Below, piece by piece: positions 46,887-59,079 of a stretch of DNA of 64,000 nucleotides. Below the pieces are notes generated by a model that did not search any database, was not told the origin of the DNA, and saw only the letters and a program-made list of their open reading frames with translations. Position 1 is the first letter of the stretch. Every line of letters begins with the position of its first letter. Source of the stretch: Microcyclospora pomicola (taxonomy: Eukaryota > Ascomycota > Dothideomycetes > Capnodiales); NCBI GenBank assembly GCA_002786065.1, contig NHNY01000015.1, positions 413,095 through 477,094 on the forward strand, written 5' to 3'. Position numbers and translations under genes: made by a program.

Positions 46887-49800
46887 TCATTGCACAACGC
46901 AATCGTCAGCGAGCACGGCTCTACGCTCCCCATCTTGGGCTACCTCGACGGTGTCTTCTCCAGCTTCTGCCCGTTGAGCTCGAATTCGCATAGCAAGCTG
47001 GGCAAGAAAGGACCGCTGTAATCATGTAAGGGTCAGCGCAAATTCGTTGCGATGCTCATCTACTCCAATGCCTGGAGTAGATCGCCATGACCCATCCCTC
47101 CGAGAAGCAATCGTAGAAGTGCGTGCGGGGGAACCTGCTTTTGCGACAACTTTCAGACGTGAAACCAACAAGCATTGATGCAGCTAGGGGGTTTGAGAAA
47201 GAAATTTACTAACCGTGATGAGCGCGTCCTGGTTCCCGCCTTGCCTCTCAACATCGTTCTGGTTCATAATATGGTACGCTTCATGCATCTTCTTTCGTGA
47301 CGCTAATCCTGTAGGAGCAACATATTCATCGTCGTCTTCGGGGGCTGGCTGTGCTACAGCGGGCTCAGACGTGGATGTCGCCCTTGTCTCGGAGCGACGT
47401 GGCACCTGGTAGCCCATTCTGTTCGGCCACGCCAGAGAACTGAAGGTACTTGCATCGTGTGCTGCGACTCCATTCCCGCATCGTGCTGCCTCGCGAGCAC
47501 GAGCATCGGGCGAGAAGATCTTGATAGTGTGATCGATACCGCTGACGGCCAACATTGGCTCATAGGGATGACCAGTGGCCACGTTCACGACCTCGCCATC
47601 TCCTTGTAGAATATTGACCAACTCACTCGTTTTGCGGTCCCACATGAACAGATTGCCATCATCCGAGCCTGAGACGATGTACTCGTCATCCAGGCCGAAG
47701 TAGTTCACGTCTTTGACGGTCCGCACATTGCAGTGGCCACTATATTTGCGGACGTAAGCTGAGCAAGGGACATTCGCCTCAACTCGTTCGCGCATCCGGC
47801 GACGTTCAAATGCAGACCTGTACATGAATCGTGGAACGCCAAGATTGGGAACTCCGTCCTCTTCATCCGCGTCTGAGGAGTCGTCCTGCTCATCATCCTC
47901 ACTGTCTTCTTCGTCAAGATCATCAAGTTCGTATTGCTCGTTTCTTCTGTCGTCGTTATCATCATCGTCATTGTCGTGGCCATCCTCGAGGAATGCCGCC
48001 TCGAACATGTCGTTGTCGGCAGCTTCGTCTGCGCTGTCTTCGAGACCGCGAGTCCGCATAGCAATAGCCGCGACCTCTTCAGGGGAGAGCACATTTATAA
48101 TATCTCCGCTAGCACTCAGCAGCTCTACATCCTCGACCTGCTCTTCCTCCTCCGATGTGTCCAGCGCCTGCTGAGCCTCTTCCTCAACAGCCATCTCTCG
48201 TACGACTCGACCAATTCCACCGAAAGCACGATCCACCATGATGTAGTCCACACCCTCAGCAGCATTGAGCAGTATACCTCGAGCGACCTTCAACCCCCAG
48301 AAGTTCTGTGCAGTCTGTCGATCTTGCGCCCTGATCTGCTGACTATCGGCTATCGTCACAGCTGACGAAAGGTCAGCAAAAGGGATTTTCAAAGCACTCG
48401 CGAATGCCACTACTGCCGACTTCTCCGAAGCAAAGACTTGACGAGCCTGGTCTGTCTCGAAGCGATTCGCATCAACATCAACGACAGGTCGATCGCTCGC
48501 ATGCTGCCATAGATATCTGATGAGAAACTCGTCGATTGCCTCGACGGATGCCTCTGATTCAGGAATAGGCAGTCTCGACGCAGCCTTGGACTTCTCAGCC
48601 ATACTGGTAGGTCTGGTGAAGCCATCAACTACTTGCCCAATGCCAGACTCCAGCCATAACAAAATTGCCCTAAGAAAGTCGTATCCGAACTGCTCCCTTG
48701 TCGTCAACTCTAAGTCATTGTTACGTGTGGCGATGCTGGCGAAGGAGGCAAGCATGGGACTGTTCCCAGAGGGTGTTTGAAGTCTCCCGCCGAGGACTCT
48801 GGCTAAAGTCCCACCCGCTTGGACTAGTCTATAAGCACTCTCTCTATTCCGACGAAGAGTTCGCTGGTAGCCGACCATTTCTGAGCTCGGGTCGAGAGGG
48901 TACTGCCATGATCGCATCTCCTCATCCATGTCCGTTAGTACACTGGCGGCTTGTCCAAGCGCTTGCGTGAACCTTCCAGGCGTATCTCGTGCAGCTTGGC
49001 CGAACAAAGAAGCACGCATAGCCACGGTTGCTTTCGCGATCTGTTGCGCGAGCTCTTGCCGAGGAGAACGAAGTGGCGGTGCTGGGCTGCGACTCTGGAT
49101 CGGAATGTCCTCGCTCTGGCCGTTGGCATACCTAATTCGGAGGGATGTTTCTCTTGTAGCTTCATCAGCTGTACGAGCTCTTTGAGAATTGTGTCTAGCA
49201 GGGGCCCCATGCTGTGTCCGCTTTCGCTTCCGATGCTGATGCTGCACAGATCTGCTCGATGTATCCACATTGAGCGAGCTAGAAACCTCTGCTTCGCCAG
49301 CATCTGGACTTCGGACAAGATCAAAACTATAGATGTGATCACCGCTCCATGAGACGATCATCTCATCTGGCCGCGCATCGCTGATCTTACAAGCAGTGAT
49401 ATGCCCATTCTCGGTCCTCTTCATCTTCTTCTGGCCGTTCGGTGCAAATTTCCGTACGCACCGAGTTGCCTGCTGCATGAGGCTTCCTTCGTCCCCGGAC
49501 ATGGATCGCAACGGTCCAGGTGGCTTGCCGGCCTCCTGCAAACGATCCCGTCCTGCCATACGTCGATCGTGGAGCAGAGCATGCAAATGGGCCCCTCCCA
49601 GAGCAATATAGTGAGGTTGATTCGCAGAACAAGAAATTGTGTTAAGGTCGAGGGCGTAACGTTTGTACGAGATCAAAGGCGGTGGTACCTGGCCTCCGCC
49701 TCGTGGAGACGGATACGATGAGGATGGCTGCCGTAGATCCCACTGCCGGACCTCACCGTCCTCCGAGCAGGACAGGAAGAGGTACGGCGAAGACTCCGTG

Positions 49801-50351
49801 ACAATCCTCTTGACTCGGTCTCCATGACTTCTATAGACCTTGCTGCCGGTATCCCCGTCGCTCAAGTAGCGCACCCCTTCATAGACCGTATTCCTTCCTC
49901 TCCTTCTGCTCTGTGACGCGATGTTCGACGCCGCGGATGCCACCTGTGCCTGACCCGCATATTCCAGATCGAATACCCGGACCTCTCCGTCACCAGCTGC
50001 AGTCACCACGATCTGGTCGTTCTGATGTGGCATGAACTTCACCGAGAAGATGTTCTGCGTATGGCCAGTTGCGACGGTCGTCGTAAGGCGGAACGGGCTC
50101 TCCGCGTTCGAATGGTTGTAGGCATGGATGTTGAGGTGCTGATCGTCGCTACCGCTCGCAAGGAGGTTGCCGGACTTGCTCCATGACAAGGCATTGACGC
50201 AGCCAGAATGGCCATCGAGCTCGTTGACGATGTCGAGGTCCGACACGAAACTGCGGTCGCTGTAGAGAGCACGGTGTGTTTTGGAACGGACGGCAAGGCT
50301 ACGGATTTCCCGGTCGTAGAGCTTCTTGCTCAGGGTGTCCTTCATGATCAA
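46887..50351 (-). CDS. WD40 protein, DCAF6/Iqw1-like substrate receptor
   Basis: Exon 1 (50351-47214) and exon 2 (47015-46887) give 1088 aa. WD40 repeats lie at both ends: VNELDGHSGCVNALSWSKSGNLLASGSDDQHLNIH, NIFSVKFMPHQNDQIVVTAAGDGEVRVFDL and LFLSCSEDGEVRQWDLRQPS near the N terminus, then VKDVNYFGLDDEYIVSGSDDGNLFMWDR and VNVATGHPYEPMLAVSGIDHTIKIFSPDA near the C terminus. Between them is a long low-complexity segment with an acidic block (about 820-880). This split propeller is typical of DCAF6/IQWD1 and S. pombe Iqw1, proposed DDB1-CUL4 adaptors. The second exon, after a 198-bp intron, adds RSFLAQLAMRIRAQRAEAGED. The start may be the second Met two codons downstream. The precise partners are unknown. 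Confidence 0.82.
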
Positions 50352-51047
50352 AGGTGTTCGATATGTAGTGATAATGTCCGATGATGTAAACCTGGACTTT
50401 TAGTCCCCGAGTTCAGTGAGCAGATTCTCACTGCATGTGTGGTTCAGTCGGGAGTTTGGGGCATGCTTGTTGGTATCCTACACTTCGATGGACGACACGT
50501 TGTTAAAAGACTCAAGGTTGATGGGTTGTCAGAGTGCTGAGGTAGGTACACATCAGATATATGACTTCACATGATCTACATCGGTACTATAAGCATGGTG
50601 GCCGTGGCTCTGTCCCGCTATAGCGTGCTATAGCCGAACTCTTTATTAGGCTATTTCTTTGGGTAGAATCGTTGATTCATTCTATAAAGCCCCTAGAGGA
50701 TCGTAACTTAGTATCTACCTAACACTCTATTCTTCATATCTGCTATAGCCTACCTTTCATCAAAGCTTAGACATACATCTATGTCGTCTGCTAACTTCAC
50801 TTGTTCTTACACGAGGCAATGTAATGCTGATCCAAATATGTTCAATGAGCGGAAAGAATAAGGAGTCTTTCTTTTCGTGGGGTATCTCTGGACTGAATAA
50901 TGAAGGAGGCCGCAGCTATACTGTCCACCTTTTGCTATCGTAGGCACGTGAACATACGTGTCATTCAATCGCTTGAGCTCCAATGCTGCTTCTCATGTCT
51001 GCCCTGGGAGTGAAAATGTCTCCATCGCATCCTTTATGTCACTACCC
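50352..51047. other. Intergenic region with short TpA-rich patch
   Basis: No gene. Between about 50520 and 50800 the sequence is TA-rich with repeated ctatag and ctacct words, like the relic at 26-27 kb, and may be a small RIP-affected repeat fragment. Confidence 0.35.
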
Positions 51048-54000
51048 TCACCGTTTTGCTTGCTGTACAAATGCCGCGAAGAACTTGCGGAACGAAAGCA
51101 TCTCGCCATTGATGCTGCTCAGATACGTTGCGATGCTTTCGTCGTTCGCGCCGAGTTTCTTTAACTCCTGTTGTAGCTGATCGCGGTAAGCAACGCCGAT
51201 CTTGCGCAGGATGGTCCATTGCAAGGAGGCGGCTTCTTGAAGGACGTTTCGCATCTGACCGTCCTGAGCATTGAAGCCTGGCGCTGAAAGTACATCCCAC
51301 GGGATCGGAGCGATTTGCGCAAGGATGAAGCCGTCAAAGCCTGGCAGCACAGGAGCAGGAGCCTCATTCGAAGTGAGCGAGATGTCTGGGCCACCCCATA
51401 TAGTAATCATGGTCGTCAATGCAGAGAGTGATAGGCGCGCAGATTGTGGATCAGATGGGTCGCATGAGAAGCGCTTGATGGTGCTCAGATAAATGTCGAA
51501 ATTGCCCTGGTTGACTGGGCTGACAAGCACAGAGGCAAGATCGTTATTCAGAATGAAGAGAATAAAGTTGAGATATTGCTGCTTCAGTTCTTTGAGCTGA
51601 ATCTCATCGTCAGTGCCCGTAATCGGCTGCGAAAGGCCTGAGAAGACTCGTTGCGACAGTGGAGAAAGCAGCTGATCTAGGATGTCAAAAATCTCAGCTT
51701 TAAAGCCATAGACCACTTGGCCAAGTGTGCGCATGAACATAGCCATTTCGTCGTTTGAAGAGGCCGAAGAGAGCAAACCATCAATCCATCTTGGGAGTTG
51801 GGGCAGAATCTTGGCACCAAGCACACCTAGCACTCGCGAGAAAGCATGTCGAGCGGCATTCCTAACATCCGAGGAGTGGTTTAACCCTTCGAGAGCCAGC
51901 AGCACGACCTCACTGGCAACCACAAATTCTTTCGACACCTCGTCGGGTGGAGGTCCACCAGATGTGATACCAGGTGTCCAATCCGAGAAGCCGTTCGCAA
52001 GCGTACCAAGAGCCATGATGATATGATGGATTTGTCGCGTTGCCCTTGCATCTCCATTCTTAGCTGCTGGAAGATGATTCTCGAGATCCAGCGACAATGG
52101 GTCCACAACAGCTTTTGCGATAGCTACTTTGGTACTGACTGGTACGGCGCTGGTGGACGAGACTGTGCCAATAGCCTCGAATAAGAACAATTGGCTCGTA
52201 AAGGTCGAATCTGCGGATTGACCATTGTCCTCGGACGAGGCATCTTCATCTTCTTTGTCCTCGGGAAGCTCGGCTTTGATGGTGAGAAGATCACTGATCG
52301 CGCCCACCACATTCTGCGCGACGTCGCCAAGCTGTGCACGTAGATGCCGGATGAAGCGCTGGAACAGATACCACGAGCGTAGCCGCACCTTGGGATTGGT
52401 GCTATGAAGGAAAGCTACGAAGTTTTCGAGCACCCTCGAAATGCTCGCAGGGTTATGCTCGAAGAACTGCACGTAGCGTACACAGATCTCCATGTATTGC
52501 AGCTGAATCGCAGGGTGTGGATGCGATGCCAATCCCGAGTCGACCATCTTCGACATCATCTCAAGTAGGCGTTGAGAAGCCACGGAAGTTGGTTGATGCT
52601 TGGCATACAGGCCTTGGTTCTTGATAGCCAGCTCACCAAAAAGGTACATTTCGTGCATTGCCAGATCCACGTCTCTCCAGTTCGGCTGATCGTCTGCAGA
52701 ATCCAGGCGGGCGAATGTCTCAGCCACTACCCTGGTCAACGTGTCTATGTACAGACTCTCATCCACGGCCGCCACGGTCTGCTGCAGAACGTGAAGTTTC
52801 TTTCGCAGTTCTTGAAATTCTGCTTCGTCTGTCGCTTCATCTTCCTGGCCCCAACTGGCGGTTTCGTCGTATTTCATTTTCGCAATGATAGCATCTAAAA
52901 TTGGTTGTAGCATGCCCGTAAACTCAGCCGAAACTGCGCCGCGTGATTTCACATTCTTCCGAAGCAATGTAAGAAGATCTGTCAAGGATGGAATGACTGC
53001 CGAGCATATTTCGTCGTATTCATCGGAGAAGAATCGCAGTAGATAAGACACAAACGTCTGTAGCGCCTCGTTTGCTTGAGTCCGAGTTTCGTCTTGTACA
53101 GCATCGTTATCCAGCACCTTCACAATGTCGATCACGACCGTATTGACTAGTTTGGCGACCGTCTCCGCGAGATCTGTATCGTAGTTGGGCGTTGAGCGTA
53201 GCTCTGAAAGTGCCGGGCTTGCAATCAGCTGCCCGACGATCGTCCCTAGATTCAAATATCGCAGAAGTTCCATCTTATCCCGCGGTGCCATCTTCTTGCC
53301 CACGGTCTCGGTAAACGTGTCAATGGCAGCATCACGAGCTTTCCCTTGCTTACTCTCCGACGAGAACTGACCTTGCTGCCCTGCCAGCTCCAGCAAGGCA
53401 TTTTGAACATTTCCGTTCAACACGATGGAAATGTCGATCCAGCTCACCCACTTTGCGATTGACCGTAAGCACATCTCTGTGATCGCAAGATCAATTTGTG
53501 ACCACCGTGACAGCATCTCCTGCCACGTAGCCGCCACTTTTGCAACATCCCGAGCACGGATCATGTCTTTCAGCTCATTACTCCTCTTCTGCTCCACGGG
53601 TGTACGGGGGATCATCTGATCTGCAATCTCATCATGAATCGACCCCAAGATCCGCAGGTACATCACCGTCGCCGCCGGGTTGCTCGAGCCAATGCTCGAC
53701 GCATCCCCCGCAAGCGCCCGGAACTCATCGAAGAAACTCATCCATTCCGATGCATACAGCGAGCCGAACAGGTATGTGAAGGTCTGCGTGAGCTTATTTT
53801 GAATGCTCGGACTATCCAGCCGAGTGGGATCTGGGACGTAGATCTGCCGCACGTATCCCATCAAGCTGTCCTTGACGTACACCAAGCTCTGCTGGTCCAA
53901 CGCCTGTGTCTGCACGGCATTGTTCACGATCTCGAGGCATACCAGCCGCACCACCTCGGACGTCGAGGGTGTCCGCGTGAACAGTGCCAGACAGACTTGC

Positions 54001-54125
54001 CACCCATTTGGATCTTCTCTTAATCTGCCGAGGAAGTCGTACGCTTGTGCTTTGAGAGTCTGCTCGGTGCGGGGATCGAAGGCGATTTCGATCGCATTTT
54101 CGACTTGGGTGTCCATCTCGGGCAA
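51048..54125 (-). CDS. los1: Exportin-T (tRNA nuclear export receptor LOS1)
   Basis: A single-exon gene of 1025 aa. The N terminus VENAIEIAFDPRTEQTLKAQAYDFLGRLREDPNGWQVCLALFTR and VRLVCLEIVNNAVQ are the first HEAT repeats of the importin-beta/exportin-T family. LQYMEICVRYVQFFE, VRLRSWYLFQRFIRHLRAQL and the C-terminal segment AYRDQLQQELKKLGANDE follow the LOS1/XPOT pattern along its whole length. It carries aminoacyl-ready tRNAs out of the nucleus with Ran-GTP. The start could be the Met at 54125 or the one three codons downstream. No introns were needed. Confidence 0.95.
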   Translation of the reverse strand: MPEMDTQVENAIEIAFDPRTEQTLKAQAYDFLGRLREDPNGWQVCLALFTRTPSTSEVVRLVCLEIVNNAVQTQALDQQSLVYVKDSLMGYVRQIYVPDPTRLDSPSIQNKLTQTFTYLFGSLYASEWMSFFDEFRALAGDASSIGSSNPAATVMYLRILGSIHDEIADQMIPRTPVEQKRSNELKDMIRARDVAKVAATWQEMLSRWSQIDLAITEMCLRSIAKWVSWIDISIVLNGNVQNALLELAGQQGQFSSESKQGKARDAAIDTFTETVGKKMAPRDKMELLRYLNLGTIVGQLIASPALSELRSTPNYDTDLAETVAKLVNTVVIDIVKVLDNDAVQDETRTQANEALQTFVSYLLRFFSDEYDEICSAVIPSLTDLLTLLRKNVKSRGAVSAEFTGMLQPILDAIIAKMKYDETASWGQEDEATDEAEFQELRKKLHVLQQTVAAVDESLYIDTLTRVVAETFARLDSADDQPNWRDVDLAMHEMYLFGELAIKNQGLYAKHQPTSVASQRLLEMMSKMVDSGLASHPHPAIQLQYMEICVRYVQFFEHNPASISRVLENFVAFLHSTNPKVRLRSWYLFQRFIRHLRAQLGDVAQNVVGAISDLLTIKAELPEDKEDEDASSEDNGQSADSTFTSQLFLFEAIGTVSSTSAVPVSTKVAIAKAVVDPLSLDLENHLPAAKNGDARATRQIHHIIMALGTLANGFSDWTPGITSGGPPPDEVSKEFVVASEVVLLALEGLNHSSDVRNAARHAFSRVLGVLGAKILPQLPRWIDGLLSSASSNDEMAMFMRTLGQVVYGFKAEIFDILDQLLSPLSQRVFSGLSQPITGTDDEIQLKELKQQYLNFILFILNNDLASVLVSPVNQGNFDIYLSTIKRFSCDPSDPQSARLSLSALTTMITIWGGPDISLTSNEAPAPVLPGFDGFILAQIAPIPWDVLSAPGFNAQDGQMRNVLQEAASLQWTILRKIGVAYRDQLQQELKKLGANDESIATYLSSINGEMLSFRKFFAAFVQQAKR

Positions 54126-54744
54126 GTCGGTTGCAGGGCGAGAATCTTTGTGGGAGGGTTCAAGGTTTCACGTTCCGCAGCATCCACGCAGAATGCCGCG
54201 TCCTCGTGGGAAGGCTATTGGCTCATGTTGACGGTAAGTCCGAGGTTCGAGTTCAGATGTGTTGTGGTTGGCGGTGTATGAGTCAAATGACTGCAATCCG
54301 ATTATGTCAAAACGCCTAGAGAGTGTCGACGGAGCAGATGGTCCGGGATGTCGTTGAAGCCGAAGGATTTTTTGTGGGAAGGGTGTCGAGTGCTGTGTTA
54401 TAGTATTGAACTGGTATCCTCGAATGGGTGATGTCGTGTGCCTGTCGAGGTCTGAATTCTGAAGCCACCATTTTACAGAATCGGTGCCCCACACATCCCA
54501 CTTCTACTACATGAGCCGAGTCCGACAGTGTGAATGCTCACCACATGTGTCCGAGGGTGCATAGACGAATGAAAAGTCGTGTCTACAACCTAGGTAAGGT
54601 AGATTTATGCATTTGGTTTGTGAAATAGACGCCTTCCACGCCCGCATGTAATTCAATCGTGTGCGAAGCATCATTCTAGCTCATGGTATGAAGAAAGGAG
54701 ATAGCGCCGGCTAATCACAAAATTCGGAAACATCATTCGCCAAT
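54126..54744. other. Intergenic region upstream of LOS1
   Basis: Probable LOS1 promoter plus the 3' region of the next gene. No other feature seen. Confidence 0.4.
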
Positions 54745-55746
54745 TCACCGTCCATCAAGTTTGTAGTGCTCTCTGAATGGTAGAGTGCCTGCCGGCTTCT
54801 TGGCCATTGGACCTCCGTTCAACGCAGTAAAGGCCACAGTCCTGGGCGTCATTGGGTTCTTAAGCCCAAAGTCTTGGTTCATAGGAGTCTTTGGCAGATT
54901 CATGAAAAGCTGTCTGTTCTTCTCCCACTTCTCCTCTTTGGTGAGGTTGGCGTCGGGGTCGTAAGAGATGTACTTCTTCATTTCAATATCCGTCTGGTAC
55001 TCAGCCTCACGGACCACCTTCTCGTCTGGGGTCATCCTCAGATTCCACACAGAGAGGATCAGGTAGGTTGAGAAGAGGATGCTTGGTGGTAGGTCAGCAT
55101 ACTGCAGTCATTCTGTTTCTTGACATCAGACCTGACTCACATCATAACAATGGTGACTGCAAAAACAGCACGAGCTTGCATGCAAAATCCATAGTTTCCT
55201 GATGTTGCATAACTGCATCCTTTGCTCAAATACCAGGGCAAGCCCGGCGACGGGTGCGCCGGATCACTCATATCAGGAGTGGACTGGTTGCGAAGACTGA
55301 TGGAGTAAAGCACAACGAGCACTACGTGCACGAGAGCGCTGAGAATGGGTATCCAAGCGTGCATGACCCACATCGTCGTCTTGCAGAGGAGAACGAACAT
55401 GGACAACACGGAGATCACGATGTTGAATTGAACGAGACTGCGATACGAGTCTCTTGTCAGCAGATGTGTATACAGTGTGTAGCCACAGCGTGCTGGGAAC
55501 GTACTAATTGCTCCATACCACGGGTGGGTCGATGGGTCTGTAGTTTGCAAGTGCATACAGAATCTCGTTAGGACTGCTGTTGAAACCCAAGTCTGCGCCA
55601 TTCTGCCATAGCTTCGTCCGGTATGTGTTCGGGTCCGCGATGCCATACAGCGTGAGACAGGCGACGGTCATGAGAAACTCGATGCAGAAGAGGCCGATGA
55701 TGACCTTGGGGTAGCGCCATTTATGCGCGAACATGATTCGAGGCAT
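54745..55746 (-). CDS. Four-pass fungal membrane protein of unknown function
   Basis: Exons 55746-55505, 55437-55141 and 55081-54745 give 291 aa with no remainder. Hydrophobic helices are visible at VIIGLFCIEFLMTVACLTLYGIA (about 16-38), FNIVISVLSMFVLL (about 85), WIPILSALVHVVLVVLYSI (about 110) and AVFAVTIVMMILFSTYLILSVW (about 165-187, across the second splice). Between helices 3 and 4 is a loop with two Cys (GCSYATSGNYGFCMQ). The tail of about 100 residues is soluble and charged, with MTPDEKVVREAEYQTDIEMKKYISYDPDANLTKEEKWEKNRQLFMNLPKTP-type sequence. I do not recognise a named family, though the four-helix layout is MARVEL-like. Introns are 67 and 59 bp. Confidence 0.75.
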
Positions 55747-57329
55747 TATGGATCCAGTCTTGTATGTGCCAAGGTACGCCGAACTCTCTGCTCAAGTCCT
55801 GGACTCTTTGCTTCTCAAGCGGCCGCTCTCTTTCTGTCCAACTTCGTGCTCAGCTTTACCAGGTGGGTGGGGTAAGGCAGTCGGTGGGCGGAGGTGTAGG
55901 CGGATCTCAGCACTCGGTCGGCCAGAGTAGCGCTCAATCTACGGCAAGCGGCTGATATCGAGGTGGAGAGGATGAAGACGAGATGAGGATGTCGTCCAGC
56001 AGGGTTGAGAGGAGGCCAAGCATATGAGTGTCCAGCATGCCTGCCCACCTCACCCGCGCCGCAGGCCTACAGGCGCGCGAAAGTGACGGGGAGTGCAGAG
56101 AGCGCTAAAGGTGCGATCTCTTTGGCTGGAAGCAGAGGTGGGTGTTGGGAGCTTGGTCCAATGGGAGCGCGAATCCGGGGCGTCTCGGTGAAGTCCAGCA
56201 TGCAGGGTTTCAAGCCGCTCGCGGAACGTCACAAAGCTTAACTGCGCCTACATTCTGCCCATGCATACCACCGATCACATGTATCCGGTAGGCCCACGGG
56301 TGGGTTGTTGAGTTCAACTTGACCGACAATGCACAGTTGATTTGCCAGCTCTGCTCGAAGATGTCACGAAGGTCTGAGATTGTGGTCAACAATCGCAGGA
56401 GTCGCCGTTCACCACGGAATGGACCATTAGAGCTATCACTCGATCATCTACACAACAACCGATCAACTTGTGTGTGAAGATGACCCGTCTTGACGACGAT
56501 GTAGTCTAAGACATACCACTAGAGTGTCCTTTCTCATAGTCTCGTGTATCCCCACAGTTGCGTCGGAAATGTCACTGCCATCAGCTATGTTCTTTGAACA
56601 TTCGCCCCATTCTGCGCGGCCGGATGCTTCTATAGAAAGGTCATGGACCATCCGAGGTGCTGAAAGAGCCGAAAGACGAGCCATATATGGAGCTGGCCTC
56701 CAAGAAGTACCTGTGCACCAAGCAACTTATGGTGGACTGGAGTAATGCCTAGGTACGGCATGGACGACTTCCGTGCTCCAGATCTAGCAGACTCCTGCCG
56801 TAGCAGGTAGGACAGCAAGAAGTTGGCTTTTCATTGGCGGCGGATATCACCAAGCCAATCAAATGGCGAATGTGATTCGCTTTTGGTAGTCGAAGGACCG
56901 AGCACTTACACAATTGGAGAGAGCGTGCCAGATACATGGCAGAGCTCTTCCTCACGTACGAGTTTCGTAGGCAAGGGACATTGCGAACGGCTCGCATTAC
57001 GAGGGCACGTAGGTAGAGCTGTGTTGAGGAAAAGGCAAAGGCAGACGGTCACATCTCTTGAAAGTAAGGTATCTTACTTTCTAATACCCAGGATGCTCTA
57101 TGATCTATCGTAAATGTACGATGCTATGAGGAACAATCCTAGCCATACCGAACCGAATGTTTCGCCACTGTGCAATGCGTTCCAATCTTAAGCTGCCAGT
57201 TCCTCTGTACATGCCATCCATAAACTCCGGGAACAAAGGAGAACCGAAGCGACGAGCGGTCGTCGTCTTTGCGATTCGGGGTATCAATTAGAAGAACATC
57301 ATTCCAACAAATCAGCACACACACCCATA
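55747..57329. other. Intergenic region, no supported gene
   Basis: About 1.6 kb with short overlapping ORFs only. The first 300 bases are the presumed promoter of the membrane-protein gene. Confidence 0.4.
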
Positions 57330-58451
57330 TTAAGCCGCCACGGCCGAAGCAGTGTTGCTCTCCTCCAAAGCCAATCGCTCCCGTAGCGAGTCACAGAACT
57401 GTTCAAACCCGCTGACGACGTCCTTACATTCCGCGGCACAGTTCCTCGCCTTGAGTCGATCTTCAACCTTCCTATCTTGTAGCTCTTGCCTGGCGAGTTC
57501 TGCCCGCTCCCGCTCTCTTCGTAGGTCTGCCACCATGGTTTGCGTTGTCCGAAGATGTCGTGCGGCGTTGTTGGTGTCATGTTTCCCCATCTGGATTGTA
57601 TCTGTGAGTTCAGATAGCTTCTTGATGGCCACGTCGTTCGCATGGTCGAGGCTGCGGATTCCTTGCACAGCGGCAGGGTCGGGATAGGGGAGGTCTTTAA
57701 GAAGCTCTTCCACCAGCGGGATCGCTGTCTCGATTGCTTCCCGGTCGAGCGGTACAGAGAAGGCGAAAGGTGATAGGAGGCTAGTCGAAAAGCTTTGCAA
57801 CATCTTGCTCTGCGCCAGCAGATAGGATGCCTGGCTGTTCGTCGCAGTCGTCAATCGCTGTGCACCAGCTTCAAGCCCTGCTTGATTGCCCAGGTCCTGC
57901 AACAGCGCAACTACTCTAGGAACCAGCGGATCCTCGGTTCCAGGGGTACTCGTTGCCGCCATTCGTGCAATCATGTTCATAAGATCCTCCAAATCGGAAG
58001 TCATTTCGACCTCGTCAACTTCTCCATCCGGTGGTATTGCAGCGCCCAAAGCGTTGTTCGACTTTGCACCTGACTTAGCACTCGCAGTTATGTCGTAATT
58101 AACATCAATACCGGAGTCCCGCGGCGGACCGCTTTCCTCTTCTTCGTATGTTGTGTACTCCTCATCATCATCTAATTGATCCAATTCGTCTGCCAAGTTT
58201 CCCATCCCACTGTCAAGTCCCCGCTCATGGCCATCATCATCCATAGAGGAGGTAAAATCAGCCGAGAGCTGGGAGGCATTTGAGAAGCGTTTTGGTTTGC
58301 TCGACCGCGGCGTGACGGGGCTGCCGTGGTTGGACGAGAATGAACTGGTCCGCCTTCGGTACTGCTCACGGTATGCTGTTGTTGACGGAGAGGTGTCCAA
58401 CGGCGACATGTACTGCCGAATCGGCGTGAGCGGCGGCGAGGTCGTATTCAT
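57330..58451 (-). CDS. Uncharacterised protein with C-terminal coiled coil
   Basis: An intronless frame of 373 aa from the ATG of MNTTSPPLTPIRQYMSP; the frame continues upstream to 58703 but that part has no protein character. The N-terminal 130 residues are Ser/Pro-rich with several SP/TP sites (TSPPLTPIR, SPLDTSPST, GSPVTPR), as in phosphorylated cytoskeletal or cell-cycle proteins. An acidic stretch follows (DDDEEYTTYEEEE). The C-terminal half (about 165-373) is helical, ending in a charged coiled coil (RRERERAELARQELQDRKVEDRLKARN). No named family is recognised. It lies beside another disordered/coiled-coil gene in the same orientation. Confidence 0.65.
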   Translation of the reverse strand: MNTTSPPLTPIRQYMSPLDTSPSTTAYREQYRRRTSSFSSNHGSPVTPRSSKPKRFSNASQLSADFTSSMDDDGHERGLDSGMGNLADELDQLDDDEEYTTYEEEESGPPRDSGIDVNYDITASAKSGAKSNNALGAAIPPDGEVDEVEMTSDLEDLMNMIARMAATSTPGTEDPLVPRVVALLQDLGNQAGLEAGAQRLTTATNSQASYLLAQSKMLQSFSTSLLSPFAFSVPLDREAIETAIPLVEELLKDLPYPDPAAVQGIRSLDHANDVAIKKLSELTDTIQMGKHDTNNAARHLRTTQTMVADLRRERERAELARQELQDRKVEDRLKARNCAAECKDVVSGFEQFCDSLRERLALEESNTASAVAA

Positions 58452-59079
58452 CTTATCGTTCCCAGAGGCTACGTCTGTTCGTGTGGCCGCAGTCTTATGT
58501 CGTCGGATTCGCGAATATTGATGTCCCGGAAGCCGGTGTGCTGTTGCTGAAATGGTCTGCCAGCATGAATGGCGCCCGGACTGGGTCCCCGAGACAGCGA
58601 CTTTGTGATTGTGCTCGCCTCCGGGAAACAATGGGATTGAGCGCACGGATAGATAAACCCTGTCGTTGGGGTCGTGTTGGTGAAAAGTCGGGAATTGGTT
58701 CATCTACGGGTGTACCTGCGACTAGACCGACCCCGGGCAATAATCATGGGGAACTTGGAGCGTGCGGTCGCCGAGATGACGGAATGTGTCGTCGAACCAC
58801 GATATACTCATGCTGTATTCACAAATGAGTAATGCTCTCATCCGATCACTCCTGTCATCATTCGAAATGCCTGGTCTATACGTGATATGTAGACGGGAGC
58901 ATCATGTATCAACGAGCCTCAGTGCGATGCTTATCACTGATGATACGCTTCATCCCTTGATCAGTTTCTTTCCGACACCTAAATCAGCTGCAAGAAAAGG
59001 TTCCATCAATTTCCAAAGAGCTGTAAATCTGGATATTCATCATAATGACAAGACATATTCAATCACTTCGTTACTGCGT
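58452..59079. other. Spacer between two coiled-coil protein genes
   Basis: No supported feature; presumed promoter of the downstream minus-strand gene. Confidence 0.4.

Noticed and set aside
47184-47213. WD40 protein C terminus VSKFLSQTP
   Set aside because: It is read-through past a gt donor; a second exon at 47015-46887 continues the frame without remainder.
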